DNA from: Pseudooceanicola nanhaiensis DSM 18065 | GTDB taxonomy: Bacteria; Pseudomonadota; Alphaproteobacteria; Rhodobacterales; Rhodobacteraceae | DNA: 64,000 bases | Assembly: GCF_000688295.1 (NCBI RefSeq) | Contig: NZ_JHZF01000011.1 | Location: 1,644,288 to 1,708,287, forward strand | Direction of reading: 5' to 3' | Part shown: positions 11,751 to 19,610 of the stretch, piece by piece | Numbering within the stretch: position 1 is the stretch's first letter | Layout of the letters: each line of letters starts with the position of its first letter | Notes under the pieces: model-generated | What the model saw: only the letters and a program-made list of their open reading frames with translations | Database searches by the model: none | Told to the model about the DNA's origin: nothing | Translations under genes and position numbers: made by a program

Positions 11751-12558
11751 CGGCCAGCTCCTTCGATCGTTTCACCGCTGCGGCCACCGCCCGGTCGAGC
11801 AGGGAGGGAAAGCCCGTTTCGGCATCCATCAGCACCTCGAGCGCGGCCTGCGTCGTGCCGTTCGGGCTCGTGACATTGACACGCAGCTGGCCCGGGTCCT
11901 CCTCCGAGGCCTCGGCAAGCGCCCCCGCCCCCGCGACCGTCGCCTTGGCGAGTTGCAGGGCGAGCTCCGGGGGCAGCCCCTGCGCCGCGCCCGCCTGCGC
12001 CAGCGTCTCGATCATGTGGAAGACATAGGCCGGGCCCGAGCCCGAGACGCCGGTCACCGCGTCCATCTGGCTTTCGTCCTCCAACCGGACGACCTGCCCG
12101 ACCGCGCTCAGGAGCGTCTCGGCCGCGTCGAGATGCGCCGCGCTGCTCGCCCCGTTGCCGACGATCGCGGTGATGCCGCGCCCGACGGCTGCCGGGGTGT
12201 TGGGCATCGCACGGACGATCGGGCTCTGCGCGCCGAATTCCGCCTCGAACCGGGCGATCGTCGTGCCCGCCGCGATCGAGACAAAGAGCGTCCGGCCGCC
12301 CGACATGGCCCTGAGCGCCGGCAGCGCCTCGCCCATCATCTGCGGCTTGACGGCGATCAGCGCGACCGCCGGGTCCTCGGGCAGCACGCCGTTCAGGTGC
12401 ACGCCGGTCGATTGCAGCCAGTCCGAAGGCTTCGGGTCGACGACATGCACCGCCTCGGGCGACAGTCCCCGCGCCAGCCAGCCCGCCAGCATCGCGCCGC
12501 CCATCTTGCCGCAGCCCAGCAGCACCAGGCCGCGGCGGGTGATCTCTTCGAATGCCAT
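11743..12558 (-). CDS. proC: Pyrroline-5-carboxylate reductase
   Basis: This 271-residue enzyme reduces pyrroline-5-carboxylate to proline with NAD(P)H, the last step of proline synthesis. The N-terminal Rossmann loop is LLGCGKMGGAM (residues 13-23), RAMPNTPAAVGRG follows mid-protein, and the C-terminal catalytic helix region begins DAVTGVSGSGPAYVF and continues with a VTSPNGTTQAAL segment, the family signature. I start at the ATG at 12558, which has GGGGG six bases ahead; an in-frame TTG at 12591 would add 11 residues without improving the fold. The length equals E. coli ProC. Confidence 0.96.
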   Translation of the reverse strand: MAFEEITRRGLVLLGCGKMGGAMLAGWLARGLSPEAVHVVDPKPSDWLQSTGVHLNGVLPEDPAVALIAVKPQMMGEALPALRAMSGGRTLFVSIAAGTTIARFEAEFGAQSPIVRAMPNTPAAVGRGITAIVGNGASSAAHLDAAETLLSAVGQVVRLEDESQMDAVTGVSGSGPAYVFHMIETLAQAGAAQGLPPELALQLAKATVAGAGALAEASEEDPGQLRVNVTSPNGTTQAALEVLMDAETGFPSLLDRAVAAAVKRSKELADG

Positions 12559-12594
12559 CTCTGCCCCCTGCCTCACTCGTGACGGGGGCAAGAC

Positions 12595-13095
12595 TTACGC
12601 GCGGCCGTAGGCCTCTGCAATGGCGACCTGAAGCGCGCTGGCGGGATCGCGGTCGCTCCAGGCGGTCAGCTGGAACGCCGGGTAGTAGCGTTCGCAGCTC
12701 AGCACGGCGGCGTTGATCAGCGTGTCGATCTGCTCGGGGCAGGCGAACTGGCCGCCGGCCAGGACGAGGCCGTAGCGGTAGACCATCAGCTTCTGCTCGC
12801 CCCACCAGGTGAAGCTGCCGGCCCAGCACTGGTCGTTGATGTGGTTCAGCAGCTCGTAGATCCGCGGGAACTGATCCTCGGGGGGCTCCATCTCGAAGGT
12901 GCAGACCATGCGGAGCGTTTCGTCATAGGCGGACCAGGCCAGGGTGATCGAATAGGTGCGCCACTGCCCCTCGACCGCCATCGCGATCTGGTCCTCGCCG
13001 ATCCGGTCGAAATCCCAGTCGCGGTCCTCGGCCAAGGTCTCGACGATGTCGATCGGATGGATCTCATCCTGGATGTACTGCTCGGAAAGTGCCAC
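12595..13095 (-). CDS. YbjN domain-containing protein
   Basis: This 166-residue acidic cytoplasmic protein has HPIDIVETLAEDRDWDFDRI near the start and a central FPRIYELLNHINDQCWAGSF segment, the type III secretion chaperone-like YbjN fold as I know it. Close relatives are encoded beside proC across the alphaproteobacteria, which supports the assignment. YbjN in E. coli influences motility and stress responses; a role here is unknown. It is the first gene of the leftward operon with proC, csaA-like and the dehydrogenase gene, 36 bases ahead of proC. Confidence 0.85.
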   Translation of the reverse strand: MALSEQYIQDEIHPIDIVETLAEDRDWDFDRIGEDQIAMAVEGQWRTYSITLAWSAYDETLRMVCTFEMEPPEDQFPRIYELLNHINDQCWAGSFTWWGEQKLMVYRYGLVLAGGQFACPEQIDTLINAAVLSCERYYPAFQLTAWSDRDPASALQVAIAEAYGRA

Positions 13096-13235
13096 GGCGC
13101 CACCTCTTTGTTACGTAGCGCGGGAGAGGGCCACGGCCCCCAAGCGCTAGGTGCCTGCTCTAGAAATCGGAGGGATTTCCCCGAGTTCCTACAAAATATG
13201 GTGGGACCAGTTTCGACCTCTGTAAAGCAATTTGT

Positions 13236-13264
13236 TGTGGAAAACCGCAATAACTTGTGGATAC
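13236..13264 (+). promoter_or_regulatory. Two DnaA-box-like nonamers in direct orientation
   Basis: TGTGGAAAA (13236-13244) and TGTGGATAC (13256-13264) each match the DnaA box TGTGGATAA at 8 of 9 positions. They start 20 bases apart on the same strand, inside the 295-base gap upstream of the ybjN-like gene. They could bind DnaA as a transcription factor. The rest of this gap shows an AT-richer stretch (13190-13260) and the short repeat at 13330-13380, and otherwise nothing I recognise. Confidence 0.35.
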
Positions 13265-13329
13265 CACGGGATGCGGCACATCCTGCAGTCGCTCCGGCGT
13301 GGGTAGGTGACCGGGAACGGTGCGAGGCC

Positions 13330-13380
13330 GGGCGAACCGGGCAGCCCCGCGCCCGGGCGAACTGGCAGCCCCGCGCCCGG
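13330..13380. repeat. Short tandem direct repeat, two units of about 25 bp
   Basis: GGGCGAAC followed by CAGCCCCGCGCCC occurs twice in tandem, with CGGG or TGG between the halves, immediately before the stop codon of the chemoreceptor gene. It is GC-rich and lies between two leftward genes. Confidence 0.6.
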
Positions 13381-13390
13381 GTCCCGTCAG

Positions 13391-15811
13391 TTACCCCACC
13401 GCGCGGTCGTCGCCTGCTTCGTGCCAGTCGCTCTCGTCGTCTTCCGTCCACCCGGCGCCTTCGATGATCCGGAAGCGGGACCCCGCCTCGACCAGTTCGG
13501 CCGAGCGCTTGCGCAGGGCCGCGGTCGAGGCCGTGGTCTCCTCGAACATGGCGACGTTCTGCTGGGTGACGTTGTCCAGTTGCAGCATCGCCGCGTTCAC
13601 CTCCTGGAGGGAAATGGATTGCTCCGAGGTGGCGCTGGCCACGGAATCGATCGCGTCCCGCAGCCGGGTCACATAGGAGGCGATCTCGCGGATGGAATCG
13701 CCCGCCCGGCTGATCTTTTCGGCCCCCGCGCCGATCTCGTTCTCGGAGGTGGCGATCAGCCCGTTGATCTCTTTCGCGGCGTCCGAGGAGCGGTGGGCCA
13801 GCGCCCGCACCTCGGTGGCCACGACGGCGAAGCCACGGCCGGATTCGCCCGCGCGGGCCGCCTCGACCCCGGCATTGAGGGCCAGGAGGTTGGTCTGGAA
13901 GGCGATGTCGTCGATCAGCGCCGTCACCTTGGAGATCTTTGACGAGGAGGCCACGATCCGGTCCATCGCCGCAACCGCACTGTCGACCACCTCTCCGCTC
14001 TCGTCGGCCACCTCGCCCGCGCGGTTCGCCATGCCGCGCGCCTCTTGCGAATTCTCGGCCACCGATTTCACCGAGGCCGTGAGTTCGGTGACGGCGGCGG
14101 CGGTCTCCTCGAGCGTGGCGGCCTGGGTTTCGGTCCGGCGCGAGAGATCCGCGGAGGCGGCGGCGATCGCCGCGGCTTCGGAATCGATGCTGGTGGCATT
14201 GCCCATCACCTCTTCCACGAGGCGCCCGATCTCTACCAGCGCCTCGTTGAAACCGTCCTGGAGGCGCGCGAAATCCCCTTCGAAATCGCCAGCCATCCGG
14301 ACGGTGAAGTCGCCGCGGGCCATTTCCTGGGTCACGGCCGAGACCGCCGCGACCCCGCGGGCGACGCTGGCGAGCAGGTGGTTGAAGTGGCGGGCCAGAC
14401 GATCCAGGTCCTCGACCCCGTAGTCGCGGTCGATCCGGACCGAGAAATCCCCGGCGCTGGCGGCCGAAACGGCCTCGGCGATGCGGCGCTGCAGGTCGTC
14501 CTGCTGCGCCTGCCGCGCCGCCAGCGCCTCGCCATCGCGGCGCATCCGGGCCTCCAGCGCCTTCTGGTCCTCGAGCAGGCGCGCCTGTTCGGCGGCCATC
14601 GCCTGCTGTTCCCTGGCCTGCGCCTCCGACTCGGCGCGCAGCTTCTCGTTGTGGCGGAGCGTCTCGCCGAATTGTGCGGCCACGCCCGCGATGATGCCGA
14701 TCTCCGTCTCGCCGATCTGGCGGGAGAAATCGACATCCGTCTCGCCATCGGTCAGGCGCTTCATTCCCGAGGCGATCATCGCGGCAGGGCGCACGGCGGC
14801 GGCATTGAGGATCACGCCCACGAGGGCCGAAATGGCCAGCCCGGCAAAGAGCACGAGCCCCGTGACCGCCATGGCGATGAGGTTGACGCGATGCAGCTCC
14901 GCATCGAGCGCCTCGGCGGATTCCTCGACGTTCAGCAGAAGCGCACGGTCCAGCACGCCGAACCCGCGGACGGCCGGCGCATCGTCCACCCCGACCGCGG
15001 CATCGATCGCCTCGGCGTCGGCGCCCTCTTCCACCATCTCGCGCACCTTGGCGAGCCCGTCGCGATAGGCCTCGACGACGCCCGAGATGTCACGCAGGGC
15101 CGCGAATTCACCGGCGCTGATATCCAGGCTCCGATAGCGGTCTATCTCCTGCGCGGCGCGGGCCAGCCCCGCTTCCGCACGGTCGGCCATCTCGGGCTGC
15201 TTGTAGAGGATGTAATCCTTGAACGCGTGGACCGCGCCCCCGTAGCCGAGCGCCAGGCGCAGGCTGCGCACGATGCCGGTCTTGCTGGCCTCGTCGCCGG
15301 CGACGCGGCGCGAGAAGATGGAGTTCAGCGCGGCGATCGCCGGGGCGTCGTCGATCGCGGTCGCAGCGGCAAGCACCTCGGGCGTGGTGCCGATGGCGCG
15401 GAGGAATTCGACCTTGGTGTTGTTCGCTTCATAGGCGGCCAGCGTGCGGCGGATGACGGCGACGTCGTCGCGGCTGCGCTGGTCGAGAAACAGGATCTCG
15501 TCCAGCGCTGCCAGCGCCGCGCCGATCCGGCGGCTCGCCTCTTCGGGGAACGCGGCGCCACCGCGCAGCTCGGCGTTCTTGTAGGCATGGATCATCCCGC
15601 CATAGCCGAGCGCGGCCACCAGGCTGTTGATCGCCGGGTCGAGCGGATTGGCAAGCTCTGCCAGCCGGACCGCGTTCTTTTGCGACAAGGCCACCTGTCG
15701 CTGGATGAAGAGGAAGGTCACAACCAGAAGCAGCGAGGCGAGCAGGGTCGTCCCGATGATGCCGAACGCGAGGAGCCGCAGCGACAGCCGCGACATCAAG
15801 GACTTGAACAC
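13391..15811 (-). CDS. Methyl-accepting chemotaxis protein with duplicated periplasmic sensor module
   Basis: This 806-residue transmembrane chemoreceptor has TM1 at about residues 12-36, a helical periplasmic region at 37-305 and TM2 at about 308-336. HAMP-type segments and a Gln/Glu-rich coiled coil (about 390-445) follow, a second HAMP-like pair, then the signalling domain with the strongly conserved tip [20 protein letters not shown]. The sensor carries the same motif twice, [13 protein letters not shown] at 67-79 and [13 protein letters not shown] at 187-199, each followed about 80 residues on by DDAPA. The ligand is unknown. The ATG at 15811 follows GGAGGG. No other chemotaxis gene is nearby, so it is an orphan receptor. 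Confidence 0.93.
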   Translation of the reverse strand: MFKSLMSRLSLRLLAFGIIGTTLLASLLLVVTFLFIQRQVALSQKNAVRLAELANPLDPAINSLVAALGYGGMIHAYKNAELRGGAAFPEEASRRIGAALAALDEILFLDQRSRDDVAVIRRTLAAYEANNTKVEFLRAIGTTPEVLAAATAIDDAPAIAALNSIFSRRVAGDEASKTGIVRSLRLALGYGGAVHAFKDYILYKQPEMADRAEAGLARAAQEIDRYRSLDISAGEFAALRDISGVVEAYRDGLAKVREMVEEGADAEAIDAAVGVDDAPAVRGFGVLDRALLLNVEESAEALDAELHRVNLIAMAVTGLVLFAGLAISALVGVILNAAAVRPAAMIASGMKRLTDGETDVDFSRQIGETEIGIIAGVAAQFGETLRHNEKLRAESEAQAREQQAMAAEQARLLEDQKALEARMRRDGEALAARQAQQDDLQRRIAEAVSAASAGDFSVRIDRDYGVEDLDRLARHFNHLLASVARGVAAVSAVTQEMARGDFTVRMAGDFEGDFARLQDGFNEALVEIGRLVEEVMGNATSIDSEAAAIAAASADLSRRTETQAATLEETAAAVTELTASVKSVAENSQEARGMANRAGEVADESGEVVDSAVAAMDRIVASSSKISKVTALIDDIAFQTNLLALNAGVEAARAGESGRGFAVVATEVRALAHRSSDAAKEINGLIATSENEIGAGAEKISRAGDSIREIASYVTRLRDAIDSVASATSEQSISLQEVNAAMLQLDNVTQQNVAMFEETTASTAALRKRSAELVEAGSRFRIIEGAGWTEDDESDWHEAGDDRAVG

Positions 15812-15885
15812 GGGCGTAACCCTCCGGGCCAGTTGCCGGAGGACCTTACCGCGTCAGAAGTAAAGGTTCGGTTGAAGGCAGGACG

Positions 15886-15910
15886 GGGCCGGCCGTCACG
15901 GCCGGCCCCG
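15886..15910 (-). terminator. Strong GC stem-loop downstream of ubiK
   Basis: GGGGCCGGCC (15886-15895) pairs perfectly with GGCCGGCCCC (15901-15910) around a 5-base loop, 9 bases beyond the ubiK stop. It lacks a T-run on the leftward side, so it may be a stem that slows polymerase or protects the 3' end rather than a full intrinsic terminator. Confidence 0.45.
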
Positions 15911-15918
15911 CCTCAGGA

Positions 15919-16164
15919 TCACTCGAGCTTCGCTTCCAGCGCGGCGATGCGCGCCTCGAGCGCGGCGTTCTCCTCGCGCGCCTTCTGGGCCATGGCGCGC
16001 ACCGCATCGAACTCCTCGCGCGTGACGAGGTTGCGGTCCGCCAGCCAGCGGTCGATCATCGAGTTGAAGGCCGTCTCGGCCTCGTCCTTCGCGCCCTGGG
16101 CGACGCCCATGGCGTTGGTCATCAGCTGCGACATGTCGTCGAAGAATTTCGAACGGGTCTGCAT
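15919..16164 (-). CDS. ubiK: Ubiquinone biosynthesis accessory factor UbiK (BMFP family)
   Basis: This 81-residue protein is an N-terminal amphipathic helix (SKFFDDMSQLMTNAMGVAQG), a middle stretch with LVTREEFDAVRAMAQKARE, and a C-terminal coiled coil ending ENAALEARIAALEAKLE. That is the form of the YqiC/UbiK family, in which TREEFD is characteristic. UbiK binds lipids, trimerises through the coiled coil and helps the aerobic ubiquinone assembly complex together with UbiJ. It is divergent from lgt, an arrangement I recall as common in Rhodobacteraceae. Confidence 0.88.
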   Translation of the reverse strand: MQTRSKFFDDMSQLMTNAMGVAQGAKDEAETAFNSMIDRWLADRNLVTREEFDAVRAMAQKAREENAALEARIAALEAKLE

Positions 16165-16257
16165 CCGTCACTCCGTGTTCAGGTTTCCCCCTATATGGGG
16201 ACAACGCCCGGCAGCGGCAAGGTTGACTTCCCCGCGGCCCCCGGCACAGATGCCGCC

Positions 16258-17151
16258 ATGAAGGCCGCGATCCCCTACCCCGACATCTCGCCGGAGATCT
16301 TCTCGATCTCCCTTCTCGGCTTCGATTTCGCGCTGCGCTGGTATGCGCTGGCCTATATCGCGGGGATCGTGCTGGGCTACTGGCTTGTGCGCCGCGCGCT
16401 GGCCCGTCCGACGCTCTGGCCCGGCGATACGCCGCCGATGACGCGCGATCAGCTCGAGGACCTCGTCTTCTGGATCGTGATCGGGATCATCGTCGGCGGG
16501 CGGCTGATCTATACGCTGGTCTACCAGCCGGAATACTACCTCGCGCATCCCGCCGAGATCGTGATGCTCTGGCAGGGCGGCATGGCCTTCCATGGCGGCT
16601 TCCTCGGGGTCTGCGTCGCGGTCTACCTGTGGTGCCGTGCGAAGGGGGTGCCGCTGGCGTCCACGGCCGACGCGATGGCGCTCGGCACGCCGGCCGGCCT
16701 GTTGCTGGGGCGGATTGCCAACTTCATCAACAACGAGCTCTGGGGGCGTCCGACCGACCTGCCCTGGGGCGTGATCTTCCCCGGCCCCGCGGCGCAGGAT
16801 TGCCCGGGCGTCGCGGGGCCCTGCGCGCGCCACCCCTCGCAGCTTTACGAGGCGGGGCTGGAAGGGCTGCTGCTGGGTGCGATCCTGATCATGGCGGTCT
16901 GGCGTTTCGGGGCGCTGAAACGGCCGTGGCTGGTGACGGGGATCTTCTTCGCGGGCTACGGGCTCGCGCGCTTCATCGTCGAATTCGTCCGGGTGGCGGA
17001 TGCCCAGTTCATCACCCAGGCCAACCCAGACGGCCACGTGGTCCAGATCGCCGGCACCTTCGGCCTGAGCATGGGACAGCTCCTGTCGCTGCCGATGATC
17101 GTCGTGGGGCTGACGCTCGTGGTGATCGCCACACGGCGGCCGCGGGCATGA
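16258..17151 (+). CDS. lgt: Prolipoprotein diacylglyceryl transferase
   Basis: This 297-residue inner-membrane enzyme transfers diacylglycerol from phosphatidylglycerol to the lipobox Cys of prolipoproteins. About seven membrane segments are visible. Diagnostic residues are FHGG (111-114, with the essential His) and GRIANFINNELWGR (151-164, the Lgt signature), followed by HPSQLYEA. I start at the ATG at 16258, which gives the usual N-terminus; an in-frame ATG at 16195 would add 21 non-membrane residues. It is the first gene of a three-gene operon and overlaps the next gene by 4 bases. The two predicted lipoproteins in this window would be its substrates. Confidence 0.96.
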   Translation: MKAAIPYPDISPEIFSISLLGFDFALRWYALAYIAGIVLGYWLVRRALARPTLWPGDTPPMTRDQLEDLVFWIVIGIIVGGRLIYTLVYQPEYYLAHPAEIVMLWQGGMAFHGGFLGVCVAVYLWCRAKGVPLASTADAMALGTPAGLLLGRIANFINNELWGRPTDLPWGVIFPGPAAQDCPGVAGPCARHPSQLYEAGLEGLLLGAILIMAVWRFGALKRPWLVTGIFFAGYGLARFIVEFVRVADAQFITQANPDGHVVQIAGTFGLSMGQLLSLPMIVVGLTLVVIATRRPRA

Positions 17152-18221
17152 GCCTGCGCGACCACCTGCTGCGGCGGATCGCCGTGGAAGGGCCGCTGCC
17201 GCTGTCGGAATACATGGCGGAATGCCTGCTCAATCCGTCGCATGGCTACTACACCACGCGCGATCCGCTGGGTGCCGCCGGGGATTTCGTCACCGCGCCC
17301 GAGATCAGCCAGATGTTCGGCGAGATGCTGGGGCTTTGCCTGGCGCAGAGCTGGCTTGACCAGGGGGCGCCCGCGCCCTTCGCGCTGGCCGAGCTGGGGC
17401 CCGGTCGGGGCACGCTGATGGCGGACATCCTGCGGGCGACCGCGCGGGTGCCCGGGTTCCGGGACGCGGCGCAGGTGCATCTGCTCGAGGCGTCCCCCGC
17501 CCTGCGCAAGCGGCAGGCCGAGACGCTGGCAGGGGCCGCGCCGGTCTGGATCGACCGCGTCGAGGACCTGCCGGAGATGCCGCTCCTCCTCGTGGCGAAC
17601 GAGTTCTTCGACGCGCTGCCGATCCGTCAGTTCCGCCGCGACGGCGGCGCCTGGCGCGAGACGGTGGTGGCGGCCGAGGGCGAGGCGCTGCGCTTCGGTC
17701 TCGGACCGCTCGCGCCGCTCGCCGCCCTGGCCGCGCGGCTCGAGGATACGGCCGACGGCGACATCGTGGAGCTCTGCCCCGCGGCGCCCGCAATCGCCCG
17801 GACCATCGGCACGCGGATCGAGGCCCACGGCGGCGCGGCGCTGATCGTGGATTACGGCGACTGGCGGTCCCAGGGCGACACGTTCCAGGCGATGCGGGCC
17901 CATGGCAGCGCGGATCCGCTCGAGACCCCGGGCGCGGCGGACCTGACCGCGCATGTGGACTTCGAACCGATCGCCGCAGCCACGCCCTCGGCCCATTCGC
18001 TGCTGACGCCGCAGGGGGTGTTCCTCGAGCGGCTCGGCATCACCGGGCGGGCCGAGCGGCTGGCCGCGGGGCTGGACGGCGAGCGCCTCGCGTCCCACAT
18101 TGCTGCACATCGCCGCTTGACCCACCCCGCCGAAATGGGTTCGCTGTTCAAAGTGCTCGCCTTCCATCCGCATACGGCCGGCCCTCCACCGGGGCTCGAA
18201 GCCGCGGGACACCGGGAATGA
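17148..18221 (+). CDS. MidA/NDUFAF7-family SAM-dependent methyltransferase
   Basis: This 357-residue protein has the family opening LSEYMAECLLNPSHGYYTTR, then GDFVTAPEISQMFGEMLG, the SAM-binding ELGPGRGTLMADILR, and later LVANEFFDALPIRQF. These are the hallmarks of the SAM methyltransferase family that includes mitochondrial NDUFAF7 (MidA), which dimethylates an arginine of a complex I subunit. The bacterial target has not been settled to my knowledge. The ATG at 17148 overlaps the lgt stop by 4 bases and the stop overlaps pgeF by 4 bases, so it is co-translated within an operon. Confidence 0.92.
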   Translation: MSLRDHLLRRIAVEGPLPLSEYMAECLLNPSHGYYTTRDPLGAAGDFVTAPEISQMFGEMLGLCLAQSWLDQGAPAPFALAELGPGRGTLMADILRATARVPGFRDAAQVHLLEASPALRKRQAETLAGAAPVWIDRVEDLPEMPLLLVANEFFDALPIRQFRRDGGAWRETVVAAEGEALRFGLGPLAPLAALAARLEDTADGDIVELCPAAPAIARTIGTRIEAHGGAALIVDYGDWRSQGDTFQAMRAHGSADPLETPGAADLTAHVDFEPIAAATPSAHSLLTPQGVFLERLGITGRAERLAAGLDGERLASHIAAHRRLTHPAEMGSLFKVLAFHPHTAGPPPGLEAAGHRE

Positions 18222-18970
18222 CCTTGGAAATCCTGACCTCCGATTCGCTCAGCCCGCTCCGGCATGGCTTCTTCACCCGTCGCGGCGGCGCCTCCTCGGG
18301 CATCTTTTCCGGGCTGAACTGCGGCCGCGCCTCGTCGGACCAGTCCGAGATCGTGGCGATCAACCGGGCGCGGGTCGCGGGCGCGATGGAGGCCGAGCCG
18401 GATGCGCTCTGCGGCATCCATCAGGTCCATTCCGCCCGTGCCGTGGTGGCCGATCCCGACGCGCCGCCGGTCCAGGCCGACGGCATCGTGACCGACCGGC
18501 CGGGCCTCGTCCTGTCGGTGCTGACCGCCGATTGCCAGCCGGTGCTCTTCGCCGATGCGGAGGCCGGCGTCATCGGCGCGGCCCATGCGGGCTGGCGCGG
18601 CGCGCTCGACGGGGTGCTCGAAGCGACGGTGGAGGCGATGGAGGCCCTCGGCGCGCGGCGCGAGAACATCGCGGCGGTGATCGGGCCGGCGATCAGCCAG
18701 AGCGCCTATGAGGTCGGGCCGGAGTTCATGGACGATTTCATGGCCGAGGATCAGGGCAACGCGCGGTTCTTCGCGAACGGCGACGGAGACCGCTATCATT
18801 TCGACCTGCCCGGCTACGGGCTGCATCGGCTGCGGGCCGCGGGGGTGGGCCATGCCGAATGGATCCGGCACTGCACCTATTCCGATCCGGACCGCTTCTT
18901 CTCCTACCGCCGGGCGACGCATCACGGAGAGGCGGATTACGGGCGCCTGATTTCGGCCATCCGGCTCTGA
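18218..18970 (+). CDS. pgeF: Peptidoglycan editing factor PgeF (YfiH / laccase-domain family)
   Basis: This 250-residue member of the multicopper-oxidase-like laccase family has HGFFTRRGG near the N-terminus, IHQVHSARAVV, then LTADCQPVLFAD and GAAHAGWRGALDGVL, which hold the conserved His/Cys metal-ligand set (His in IHQVH, Cys in TADC, His in AHAGW). In E. coli the family member removes misincorporated serine from peptidoglycan precursors; earlier names called it polyphenol oxidase. It is the last gene of the lgt operon. The link to lgt in one operon fits a cell-envelope role. Confidence 0.93.
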   Translation: MTLEILTSDSLSPLRHGFFTRRGGASSGIFSGLNCGRASSDQSEIVAINRARVAGAMEAEPDALCGIHQVHSARAVVADPDAPPVQADGIVTDRPGLVLSVLTADCQPVLFADAEAGVIGAAHAGWRGALDGVLEATVEAMEALGARRENIAAVIGPAISQSAYEVGPEFMDDFMAEDQGNARFFANGDGDRYHFDLPGYGLHRLRAAGVGHAEWIRHCTYSDPDRFFSYRRATHHGEADYGRLISAIRL

Positions 18971-19185
18971 CCCGGCACGCGAGCACCACGCTTTCGCCCC
19001 ATTTCCGGGGGAATCCGCCGATTTCCTGCGAAAACCCGCGATCTGCGGACGTCGGGCCGCCGCGGCGCCCGCCTTCCTGTTTTACGCAAATCTGTCCGTT
19101 TCCGCCCTCTGCCCGCCCCATTGCCGGGCGATCCTGCGGGAAGGCGCCGGTCAAGGGTGCCGGCCCCCGAGCGAAAGGACAGGCC

Positions 19186-19326
19186 ATGCAGAAGACGCAG
19201 AAACGATGGATGAAATCGGTGATCGCCACCGCCAGGACCGAGCAGACCCGCCTTCCGTTCCAGCGCGGCTACCGCCGCCCCGAGAACCGCGACACCAAGC
19301 TCGAGACGCAGCGCCGCTCGGCCTGA
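19186..19326 (+). CDS. Small basic protein of 46 residues, unknown function
   Basis: The ORF begins MQKTQKRWMKSVIATARTEQ and ends with RDTKLETQRRSA, with LPFQRGYRRP in between. It is strongly basic and has no membrane segment. AAAGGACAGG lies 4-13 bases before the ATG. I recall similar short proteins starting with a KRWMKSVI segment in Rhodobacteraceae genomes, but I cannot verify conservation here. It stands alone in the gap between pgeF and the Hint-domain gene. The basic, Arg-rich make-up would suit nucleic-acid or ribosome contact, which is speculation. Confidence 0.6.
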   Translation: MQKTQKRWMKSVIATARTEQTRLPFQRGYRRPENRDTKLETQRRSA

Positions 19327-19458
19327 GGTCGCGGCGCCACCCCTCGCATCCTCGCCTTACACGTGTCTCTGATTCGGCGTGTTTGTGGCTAAATTGAGGC
19401 CAATTACGGCTACTTTGTGTCGAATTTCCCGGGCATCGGAAACGAACCGGCGGACCTC

Positions 19459-19488
19459 GCCACATTGAGCCACATTGCCGCCACAATG
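19459..19488 (+). repeat. Three phased GCCACA(T/A)TG motifs upstream of the Hint-protein gene
   Basis: GCCACATTG at 19459-19467 and 19469-19477, and GCCACAATG at 19480-19488, recur at 10- and 11-base steps, that is, on one face of the helix. They lie just upstream of a candidate promoter at 19500. The reverse complement TGTGGC occurs again at 19384-19389, and an AATTG/CAATT inverted repeat sits at 19392-19405. This looks like an activator or repressor binding array. Confidence 0.45.
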
Positions 19489-19499
19489 CCTCCTTTTCT

Positions 19500-19530
19500 T
19501 TGACTTAGCGCCGCTTTTTCGGCTTATTGT
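19500..19530 (+). promoter_or_regulatory. Candidate promoter of the Hint-domain gene
   Basis: TTGACT (19500-19505) is followed 18 bases later by TTATTG (19524-19529). The start codon is about 80 bases further on. The -35 is 5 of 6 to consensus; the -10 is weak. The phased GCCACA repeats end 11 bases before it, the place where an activator would bind. Confidence 0.4.
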
Positions 19531-19610
19531 CTCCACTTTCGACCGACTGTCCGTCTGTCGTTGCTGGTGGGGGCCAGCGCGGATGTGACACCCAGCTGAC
19601 GGGTATTCAC

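Noticed and set aside
12559..12591. Longer proC from a TTG start
   Set aside because: The 11 extra residues have no family match, and the ATG at 12558 has a good ribosome binding site.
13096..13390. Chromosome origin suggested by DnaA-like boxes
   Set aside because: Only two imperfect boxes, no AT-rich unwinding region of normal size, and none of the usual origin neighbours (dnaA, hemE, parAB). Kept only as a possible DnaA regulatory site.
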